Positions 15,343 to 21,757 of a stretch of DNA of 64,000 nucleotides are shown one piece after another (position 1 is the first letter of the stretch; each line of letters starts with the position of its first letter). The translations under genes were made by a program, and so were the position numbers. The DNA comes from Anaerolineae bacterium (lineage in GTDB: Bacteria; Chloroflexota; Anaerolineae; 4572-78; J111). The stretch lies in NCBI GenBank assembly GCA_023382535.1, contig JAHDWA010000040.1:1-64000 (forward strand). The letters are read 5' to 3'. Below the pieces are notes generated by a model. That model was not told the origin of the DNA. It made no database searches and was given only the letters and a program-made list of their open reading frames with translations.

Positions 15343-15425
15343 AAAAGACCGCAGACCGCTGACGACCGACCGCCAATTATTCTTCCGGCGGCGGTCATCG
15401 GCCGGCAGTCGGTAGTCATAAAACA
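15343..15425. repeat. GACCGCC/GGCGGTC inverted repeat before the CoA ligase gene
   Basis: The gap contains GACCGCAGACCGCTGACGAC and GACCGCC mirrored by GGCGGTC and CGGCAGTCGGTAGTC. A related GGCGGTCGGTAGTCGG piece is found inside the glycosyltransferase gene near 39590-39610. Confidence 0.6.
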
Positions 15426-15441
15426 ACAAAGGAGTGAAACG

Positions 15442-17028
15442 ATGATGCGAGCAGCAGACCTTCCCCTTTATTATAATGCCGTGGATATTCTGGAGCGTAA
15501 CCTGGCTGAACGGGCCAACAAGGTGGCTTTGTACAGCCTGGAACGGGAAATGACCTTCCAGCAGGTGGCGGATGAAGCCAACCAGGTGGGCCGTGCCCTC
15601 AAGAAACTGGGGGTGCGCATGGGAGATTTTGTCGGCATCCTCTCGCCCGATGTGCCGGAGTGGGTCACTTCCTTCTTTGGTATCTTCAAAATTGGGGCCA
15701 TCGCCGTGGGCATGAACACCCTGCTCAAGCCGCACGAGTACGACTACATTCTGCGCGACAGCCGCGCCCGCGTTTTGATTATTCACCAGGCGCTGCTGCC
15801 CGCGCTGGAGGCCATCCGGGCAGAGCAGGAGTTTTTGGAGCATGTCATCGTCATCGGGCAAAATGATACTCCCCTCCCCCTGACAGGGGGAGGGGCCGGG
15901 GGTGGGGGTCTAATTGCCTACGCCGATTGGATCAGCGGTGAGCCGGCCGAATTGGAGGCGGCGCCAACCCATCGTGACGATTTCTGTTCGCTCAATTACT
16001 CCAGCGGCACCACCGGCGAACCGAAAGGGATTTTACACGCCCACAAGGATTATCCACTGACCTCGCAACTGTGGGGGGTGAACGTGCTGGGCTTGCGTGA
16101 AAGCGACCGGACCCTCTCCGCCGCCAAATTGTTTTTCACCTTTGGCCTGGGCGGCGGGTTGATCTTCCCCTGGTACGCCGGGGCAAGCGTCGTGCTGTTT
16201 GCCGGGCCGCCCCGGATTGCTACCAACATGCTGGAGATGATTGACCGCTTCAAGCCGACCATTCTCTACAACGCGCCGACCGGCTACGCCGCCACCGTGG
16301 CCGTGCCGGACTTCACGACCAGATACGATTTATCCTCGTTGCGGCTGTGCGTCTCGGCGGGCGAGTCTTTGCCGGCCCCCATCTGGCACGCCTGGAAGGA
16401 AAAAACGGGGGTGGACATTATTGATGGCATCGGCTCAACCGAAAACTTCCACATTTTTATCTCCAACCGCCCCGGCGACATTCGTCCCGGCAGCAGCGGC
16501 AAGCCTTTTGCCGGCTATGATTTGAAGATTGTAGATGCTGACGGCCATGAGGTTCCCCAGGGAGAGATCGGCAACCTGCTGGTCAAAGGGGAAACGGCGG
16601 CGCTGTTTTATGTGCACCAGTACGAGCGCAGCCAGCGCACCTTTCAGGGGGAGTGGCTCTTTACCGGCGACAAGTATTACGTGGACAAGGACGGCTACTA
16701 CTGGCACGCCGGCCGCTCGGATGATATGCTCAAGGTCGGCGGCATCTGGGTTTCGCCGGTAGAAGTCGAAAGCACCCTGATCAGCCACCCCGCCGTGTTG
16801 GAGTGCGCTGTCATCGGCAAAGAAGACCAGGCCAGCCTGGTCAAACCCAGGGCTTTTGTGGTCCTGAACGAAAGCTACCCCGCCTCGGACGAGCTGGAGA
16901 AGGAGCTGATCCAATACTGCCGGGAAAAAATGGCCGAGTACAAGCGCCCGCGCTGGATCATGTTTGTCAAGGAGCTGCCGAAGACGGCAACGGGGAAGAT
17001 TCAGCGATTCAAGTTGCGCGAGATGTGA
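15442..17028 (+). CDS. Benzoate-CoA ligase family enzyme (aromatic acid-CoA ligase)
   Basis: A 528-residue ANL-superfamily adenylating enzyme. It has the family opening YYNAVDILERNLAERANKVA, the phosphate loop YSSGTTGEPKGILH, GIGSTENFHIF, TGDKYYVDKDGYYW, the hinge GRSDDMLKVGG and the C-terminal catalytic Lys in TATGKIQRFK. It should convert an aromatic acid, CoA and ATP to the aroyl-CoA, AMP and pyrophosphate. A CCCCTCCCCC palindrome is translated in frame at residues 144-152 as a Pro/Gly-rich insert. The start has AAAGGAG upstream. Benzoate, aminobenzoate and hydroxybenzoate are all possible substrates; the fused monooxygenase favours 2-aminobenzoate or salicylate. Confidence 0.87.
   Translation: MMRAADLPLYYNAVDILERNLAERANKVALYSLEREMTFQQVADEANQVGRALKKLGVRMGDFVGILSPDVPEWVTSFFGIFKIGAIAVGMNTLLKPHEYDYILRDSRARVLIIHQALLPALEAIRAEQEFLEHVIVIGQNDTPLPLTGGGAGGGGLIAYADWISGEPAELEAAPTHRDDFCSLNYSSGTTGEPKGILHAHKDYPLTSQLWGVNVLGLRESDRTLSAAKLFFTFGLGGGLIFPWYAGASVVLFAGPPRIATNMLEMIDRFKPTILYNAPTGYAATVAVPDFTTRYDLSSLRLCVSAGESLPAPIWHAWKEKTGVDIIDGIGSTENFHIFISNRPGDIRPGSSGKPFAGYDLKIVDADGHEVPQGEIGNLLVKGETAALFYVHQYERSQRTFQGEWLFTGDKYYVDKDGYYWHAGRSDDMLKVGGIWVSPVEVESTLISHPAVLECAVIGKEDQASLVKPRAFVVLNESYPASDELEKELIQYCREKMAEYKRPRWIMFVKELPKTATGKIQRFKLREM
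15871..15895. repeat. Perfect CCCCTCCCCC palindrome inside the CoA ligase gene
   Basis: CCCCTCCCCC (15871-15880), loop TGACA, GGGGGAGGGG (15886-15895), followed by more G-rich sequence to 15909. The frame is maintained and encodes a Leu-Pro-Leu-Thr-Gly-Gly-Gly type loop. Confidence 0.85.
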
Positions 17029-17034
17029 AAACAA

Positions 17035-17066
17035 GGGGCGAGATAATCTCTCGCCCCTCTTTTTTT
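17035..17066. terminator. Strong intrinsic terminator ending the catabolic cluster
   Basis: GGGGCGAGA (17035-17043), loop TAATC, TCTCGCCCC (17049-17057), then TCT and a run of T. It lies between two converging genes. Read on the other strand it ends in a T-rich TTGTTTT, so it may serve both directions. Confidence 0.88.
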
Positions 17067-18420
17067 ACGACGAAAACGCGTGCCGCCAGGCGAAGGTGCG
17101 GCGGTAGCCGTAGTCGGTGCTGAAGCTGCCAAAGACCTTGGCCGGCATGCGCGGAATGGGATGGCGGCTGAGGGCGCGCAGACCGCGCTGAGCGATGCGG
17201 AAGGGATGGTAGATCGTGCGGCAGACGCGGTCGTATTCGCGTTCAAACTCCTCGACGCTCATCTGGCGGGGGTAATAAGTGACGTGAGCGGTGTCGTAAT
17301 GGCGCCAGCTTTTGCCGGGGATAAGCCGTTTTTCTTTGACCAACTGCTCGCGGAAAGGCGTGCCGGGGTAAGGGGTTAAAATGGTGGCGCTCATGCTGTC
17401 CAGCCCGGAATTTTTGGCGAATTCCCAGGTGTCCCACATCACTTTGGGTGTGTCGGCGTCGAAGCCGAAAACAAACAGGCCGACCACGCCGAGTCCCTGG
17501 GCGTGGATGGCGTCAATGGCTTCTTGATACTGCTTCATCATACCCTTGCTCTTGCCGCCCAGTTCGCGCCGGTTCTCCGGGTTAACCGATTCGAAGCCGA
17601 TGAAGAATTTATCCAAATGGGCGCGTTTGGCCAGCTTGAGCAGTTCGGGGTACTTGGCGACCATCATTTCGGCCTGGGTGGTCCAGCCGCGCAGGGGCAA
17701 TTTTTCCAGGGCCAGGAACAGCTTCTCGGTGTAGTCGGGGTCAATGGCGAAGGCCAGGCCAAAGTTGTCGTCGGTCAGGAAGAAGCGGTCAATCCGGCGG
17801 CGCTCAATCTCCTCGACCACCTCCTCAACCGGGCGGAAGCGCATCTTCTGCCCGCTGACCCGAATGGCCGTGCAGAAAGAACAGTTGCGCGGGCAGCCGC
17901 GGGTGATTTCCATTAAAGGCGTCCAGTAGCGCCGTTTTTCGTCTACCTGGGCGATGACCCGATCGGTCAGCGGGGCGACGCCGGTCAGGTCGGCCCATTC
18001 GGTGTCGTTGTAGTGCGGCTTCAGCGCGTCGTTTTGGAAATCCCGGATAATTTGCGGCCAGGTGTAGTAAGCCTCGCCGGTGACGACCACGTCGGCCCAG
18101 CGGGCCACATCTTCGGGTAATAGGGTGGCATGCGCCCCCCCGACCACGACCGTTTGGACGCCGGCCTCGTGGGCAATGCGGGCATAGCGCTCGGCGGTTT
18201 CGATAGCCAGGGTTTTGGAGGTGATGCCGACTAGGTCGTGTTTGCCCAGCGTGCGGATTTTGTCGTCCAGGTACTCCCAGTTTTCGTCCCAGATTTCTAC
18301 GGCAATGTCGCCGGGCACCAGGGAGGCCAGGCGCATCAGGGTGTAGGGTACGGCGGTGGCTTTGCCAAAAATACGGCCTTCGCGGCCGGGATGAATGAGT
18401 ACGATTTTGCGGATTTCCAC
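17065..18420 (-). CDS. B12-binding-domain radical SAM protein
   Basis: A protein of about 451 residues. Residues 10-125 form a Rossmann-like cobalamin-binding domain (VGITSKTLAIETAERYA, then VVVGGAHATLLPEDV). Residues 155-370 are the radical SAM barrel with the cluster motif CPRNCSFC and later DRFFLTDDNFG, FFIGFESVN and a VVGLFVFGFD strand. The start is a GTG at 18420 with AGGAGGA five bases upstream; longer frames run through a repeat. The family contains methyltransferases and ring-forming enzymes on lipids and cofactors, and the substrate cannot be read from the sequence. It converges on the CoA ligase gene with a shared terminator. Confidence 0.85.
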   Translation of the reverse strand: MEIRKIVLIHPGREGRIFGKATAVPYTLMRLASLVPGDIAVEIWDENWEYLDDKIRTLGKHDLVGITSKTLAIETAERYARIAHEAGVQTVVVGGAHATLLPEDVARWADVVVTGEAYYTWPQIIRDFQNDALKPHYNDTEWADLTGVAPLTDRVIAQVDEKRRYWTPLMEITRGCPRNCSFCTAIRVSGQKMRFRPVEEVVEEIERRRIDRFFLTDDNFGLAFAIDPDYTEKLFLALEKLPLRGWTTQAEMMVAKYPELLKLAKRAHLDKFFIGFESVNPENRRELGGKSKGMMKQYQEAIDAIHAQGLGVVGLFVFGFDADTPKVMWDTWEFAKNSGLDSMSATILTPYPGTPFREQLVKEKRLIPGKSWRHYDTAHVTYYPRQMSVEEFEREYDRVCRTIYHPFRIAQRGLRALSRHPIPRMPAKVFGSFSTDYGYRRTFAWRHAFSS

Positions 18421-18432
18421 GGGTGTCCTCCT

Positions 18433-18530
18433 GAGGGAAGGATGGAAGAATGGAGGATTGGAAGGATGGAAACGGGAATTCCTACCCGCCTTCCAACCTT
18501 CCAGTTTTCCTGCCCTCCACATTTCCCCAG
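18433..18530. repeat. GGAAGG-type repeat cluster upstream of the radical SAM gene
   Basis: Tandem GGATGGAAGAATGG and GGATTGGAAGGATGG units are mirrored by CCTTCCAACCTTCCAG and TGCCCTCC. The same family fills the gap at 24317-24405. The 304-base interval 18421-18724 holds only this repeat, an AT-rich stretch and the kinase promoter. Confidence 0.65.
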
Positions 18531-18608
18531 AGTCTAGCACAGGATAAATAGAGAAGCAATTTTTATAGTGAGGGTTATAAATATTGTTGTACCCCCCCCA
18601 AAAGCCCA

Positions 18609-18637
18609 TTGTCTCACCTGGTTTGATTTGCTATACT
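18609..18637 (+). promoter_or_regulatory. Promoter of the histidine kinase gene
   Basis: TTGTCT (18609-18614), 17 bases, TATACT (18632-18637). It overlaps the inverted repeat at 18611-18649. Confidence 0.65.
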
Positions 18638-18649
18638 GGTAGGTGAGAC
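18611..18649. promoter_or_regulatory. Inverted repeat bracketing the kinase promoter (possible operator)
   Basis: GTCTCACCT (18611-18619) and AGGTGAGAC (18641-18649) are exact inverted copies, centres 30 bases apart (about three helical turns), placed over the -35 box and just after the -10 box. A dimeric repressor or the downstream OmpR-type regulator could bind here. This is inferred from position. Confidence 0.55.
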
Positions 18650-18724
18650 TTCAATAGCGCGGAAAGTGTCAGTCAGCTCCAGGTCGCTATTTTTGTACGT
18701 TACCATTTCTGAAGAGTGCTTGAG

Positions 18725-20974
18725 ATGCAGATTTATCTTCTTGCCACCAACCTCTTTGCCCTGGCGGCCCTCCTGTTGGGGTTGGGAAGCTTTATCGGGG
18801 GAGGCCGTAGCTGGCGGTTATTACCCCTGTTTTTGCTGGTGATCAGCCGGTCATTTAGCCTGATCATTTCCTTGACGGCGCTGGAGCGCAGCCAGGTTGG
18901 CCTGCTGCTGGGGATGCTGGAGGTTTTTAGCGCCTTTTGTATCGTCTGGGCGCTGGTGGAGTTACCTCCCCATTGGCCGGCCGGCTGGACCCTTCTGACC
19001 TGGGCCGGGGGTGCGGCGGCCCTGGTTCTCACTGTTTTGGCGGCCATCCCCGCCTGGCCGGCGCCGGCCCAGTTTCACAGCCTGATCATTGCCGTTTGCA
19101 GCACTCCGTTCATCCTGATGAGCGCCGGCGAGGTGCGCTGGTCCCACCTGGCTGCCCCTTTTATTCTGGCCCTGGCTAATTTTTTAAATCTGCTGGGGTT
19201 GACCGGTGCGGCCTGGCTGGTCAATTTGCTGGCTTATGTCTTTTTCATCAGCGCCATTCACGGGGAGAGCATCCTGGCCTACCGGCGGCGTTACGCCGAG
19301 CGCCAGCAGGCCGCCGAAGCCATGGTCCAGGAGGCTGTTGACCGAGACCGCGAGCACCAGCGCTGGCTGGAGGTCAGCGAACTGCTCAACGCGATCCCCA
19401 ACTTGAGCCAGAGCATGGAGCATATTGTGCGCAGCATGGCCCAGGTCATCCACGCCGATCAATCCGCCGTCTTTATTTTGGACGCCCATGTCCCCGGCCA
19501 GGCCCGCCTGGTCACACTGTACAGCCCGCAGCGCCCTCTCCATCTCTCCCCCCAGGATCAGATTGTTTTTAGACTGGAAAACTGCCCTCCCTTACAGCAG
19601 TCTATTGAAACCCAAGAGCCGCTGTTACTGCCGCAGCCGCACACCAACGGATTAAACCGTCTCTATGAGCTGTGGCGCGAAGAGCGGTCAGGCCCTACCC
19701 TGATTCAACCCCTGCTGATCAAAGGCCGGCCGGTGGGCGCCTTGTTGCTGGGCAATCCGATTACCAGCCGCCCCATTCGGGAGAGCGACATCCGGCTCTG
19801 CCGCAACCTGGCCCCCCAGATTGCCACTATCGTCGAACATCGCCGCCGTTACCTGGAGCTTGAAGCCGAGGCCGAAGCGATGGCCGAAACGGTGCAAAAA
19901 CAGGCGCAAGCGCCCGACGAAAACCTGGTCATCCTTGAAACGATCAGCGATGGCCTGGTCGTCAGCGACGCTCAGGGGCGGGTGAAACTGGTCAACCAGG
20001 CGGCTGAACGAATCCTGGGAAAAGTGCGCTGGGAGCTGCTGGACCAGCCAATTGGCACCATTTACGGTGAGATTGATTCGGGCGAACCCATCGAGGACCT
20101 GGCGGTGGCTTTTGCCCGCCGCAACCAACCGTTGCCCACTTTTTTTGAGAATGAGGAGCGCGCGATTCAGGGCCGGCTCATTCCCTGGCGCAACCAGCAG
20201 GGAGAATGGCTGGGGATTATGGCGGTGTTTCGGGATGTTACCCGCGAGGTTAAAGCCGACCGGGCCAGAAATGATTTTATTGCCGCGCTTTCCCGTGAAT
20301 TGCGTACGCCGTTGACTTCGGTCAAAGGCTACTCTGACCTGATCCTCCAGGGCATGTTGAACGATTATACCCCGGAACAGTTGCACGTCCAGCAGATTAT
20401 CCACAGCAGCGCCGACCGGATGGTCGCCGTGTTGGATAATGCCATCCAGATTAGCGCGCAGAACCGGCGCAAATTATTACCTCGCTTTGAAGAAGTAAAC
20501 GTGGCCCAAATCATCAACGATGCTCTGGATGAGATCACGTCTTTAATCCACCTGCGCGAGTTGAAACTGGGGCGAGACGTACCCGGTGACCTGCCGACGA
20601 TTACCGGCGACCCCAGGCAGATCCGCCAAATTCTGGATAACCTGCTGACCAATGCCTGCCATTTTACCCCGCCCGGCGGCCGGGTGACGCTGCGGGCTGA
20701 GGTCGAACAGGAGCGGTCCGGCAATACCTTCCTCCCCCGCCTCCATCTAGCCGTCGCTGATAGTGGCGTTGGCATTCCTCGTTCCGAGCAAAAACGCGTT
20801 TTTGATGCCTTTTATCAGATTAAAAATCAAAGTAAAGATGTGCAGACCGGAATGGGCATGGGCCTGGCCGTGGTCAAAGAGCTGGTAGAACTGCACCGGG
20901 GCCGGGTGTGGGTAGAAAGCCTAGTCGGCGAAGGTTCTACCTTTCACGTCTCTTTGCCCTTAAGCCAGGAGTAG
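18725..20974 (+). CDS. Membrane sensor histidine kinase lacking the phosphoacceptor histidine
   Basis: A 749-residue protein. Residues 1-190 form about six membrane segments, followed by a coiled linker. A GAF-like domain lies at about 215-375, a PAS-like domain (ILETISDGLVVSDAQGRVK) at about 402-515, a dimerisation domain at about 515-580 and a GHKL ATPase at 625-745. The N box (NLLTNACHFTPPGG), G1 box (DSGVGIP) and G2 box (GMGMGLAVVKELVELH) are intact. The H box reads ALSRELRTPLTSVKGY: Arg524 (codon CGT, 20294-20296) replaces the usual His. It therefore cannot autophosphorylate in the normal way. The start is ATG 18725; a GTG nine bases earlier is possible. Confidence 0.87.
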   Translation: MQIYLLATNLFALAALLLGLGSFIGGGRSWRLLPLFLLVISRSFSLIISLTALERSQVGLLLGMLEVFSAFCIVWALVELPPHWPAGWTLLTWAGGAAALVLTVLAAIPAWPAPAQFHSLIIAVCSTPFILMSAGEVRWSHLAAPFILALANFLNLLGLTGAAWLVNLLAYVFFISAIHGESILAYRRRYAERQQAAEAMVQEAVDRDREHQRWLEVSELLNAIPNLSQSMEHIVRSMAQVIHADQSAVFILDAHVPGQARLVTLYSPQRPLHLSPQDQIVFRLENCPPLQQSIETQEPLLLPQPHTNGLNRLYELWREERSGPTLIQPLLIKGRPVGALLLGNPITSRPIRESDIRLCRNLAPQIATIVEHRRRYLELEAEAEAMAETVQKQAQAPDENLVILETISDGLVVSDAQGRVKLVNQAAERILGKVRWELLDQPIGTIYGEIDSGEPIEDLAVAFARRNQPLPTFFENEERAIQGRLIPWRNQQGEWLGIMAVFRDVTREVKADRARNDFIAALSRELRTPLTSVKGYSDLILQGMLNDYTPEQLHVQQIIHSSADRMVAVLDNAIQISAQNRRKLLPRFEEVNVAQIINDALDEITSLIHLRELKLGRDVPGDLPTITGDPRQIRQILDNLLTNACHFTPPGGRVTLRAEVEQERSGNTFLPRLHLAVADSGVGIPRSEQKRVFDAFYQIKNQSKDVQTGMGMGLAVVKELVELHRGRVWVESLVGEGSTFHVSLPLSQE

Positions 20975-20986
20975 TAAGTTCTGCTT

Positions 20987-21015
20987 TTGGTCATTCCCGC
21001 CCTTTTTGTTATAAT
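20987..21015 (+). promoter_or_regulatory. Separate promoter for the response regulator gene
   Basis: TTGGTC (20987-20992), 17 bases, TATAAT (21010-21015). The regulator ATG at 21065 follows a leader of about 43 bases with no clear ribosome site. Confidence 0.6.
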
Positions 21016-21064
21016 GGGACTTCAAAGAAGCTCATTGCCCCCAAAATACACTTCTTAAGTCTAT

Positions 21065-21754
21065 ATGTTAGAAAATCAACAAAAATCCATTTTAATCGTT
21101 GAGGATGACGAAACTTTACAACAAACCCTGGCTTACAACCTGGAAATAGAAGGTTACGCTGTTTCCGTTGCTGCGGATGGGCAGACCGGCCTGAAAGTGG
21201 CCCGGTCGCAGCCGTACGATTTGATTGTGCTGGATGTTATGCTGCCTCAGCTCGATGGTCTCTCGGTGTGCCGCATTCTGCGGCGGGAACTGGATACGCC
21301 AATTATCCTTCTTACGGCTCGCTCAAGCGAGGTAGACAAAATCATCGGCCTCGACTCAGGCGCGGACGACTACATTACCAAACCCTTCAGCCTGGGTGAG
21401 TTTTTGGCCCGCGTCCGGGCGGCGCTGCGCCGCCATCCCCCACCCGGCAGCATGGAACGTCTGGTTTCGGGCGATCTGGCGCTGGATTTGGTGGCGCGTA
21501 AGGCTTACAAAGACCAGACAGAGCTAAATCTCAGCTTCAAAGAGTTTGATCTGCTGGCCGAACTGCTTCGCAGCCGGGGCGTTGTGCTCTCTCGTGATTT
21601 CCTCCTGACCAAAGTATGGGGCTACGATTACTACGGCGAGTCGCGGACGGTGGATGTGCATATTCGCTGGCTGCGGGAAAAAATTGAAGATGAACCCTCC
21701 AGGCCCAAGCGCATCACCACCATTCGCAGTATTGGCTACCGCTTTGAGGGGTAA
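21065..21754 (+). CDS. OmpR/PhoB-type response regulator
   Basis: A 229-residue protein. The receiver domain (residues 8-120) has a complete active site: Glu13-Asp14-Asp15, phosphoacceptor Asp57 in VLDVMLP, Thr84 in LLTAR and Lys106 in ITKPF. A winged-helix DNA-binding domain (residues 130-228) ends in RTVDVHIRWLREKI and the usual IRSIGYRFEG. It follows the His-less kinase but has its own promoter. It is fully equipped for phosphorylation, so another kinase or small-molecule phosphodonor may feed it. It ends three bases from the convergent glycosyltransferase gene. Confidence 0.93.
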   Translation: MLENQQKSILIVEDDETLQQTLAYNLEIEGYAVSVAADGQTGLKVARSQPYDLIVLDVMLPQLDGLSVCRILRRELDTPIILLTARSSEVDKIIGLDSGADDYITKPFSLGEFLARVRAALRRHPPPGSMERLVSGDLALDLVARKAYKDQTELNLSFKEFDLLAELLRSRGVVLSRDFLLTKVWGYDYYGESRTVDVHIRWLREKIEDEPSRPKRITTIRSIGYRFEG

Positions 21755-21757
21755 ACG

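Noticed and set aside
14485..15861. Long minus-strand open frame opposite the acyl-CoA dehydrogenase and ligase genes
   Set aside because: It is a GC-rich antisense shadow of two well-supported genes and its product has no recognisable domain.
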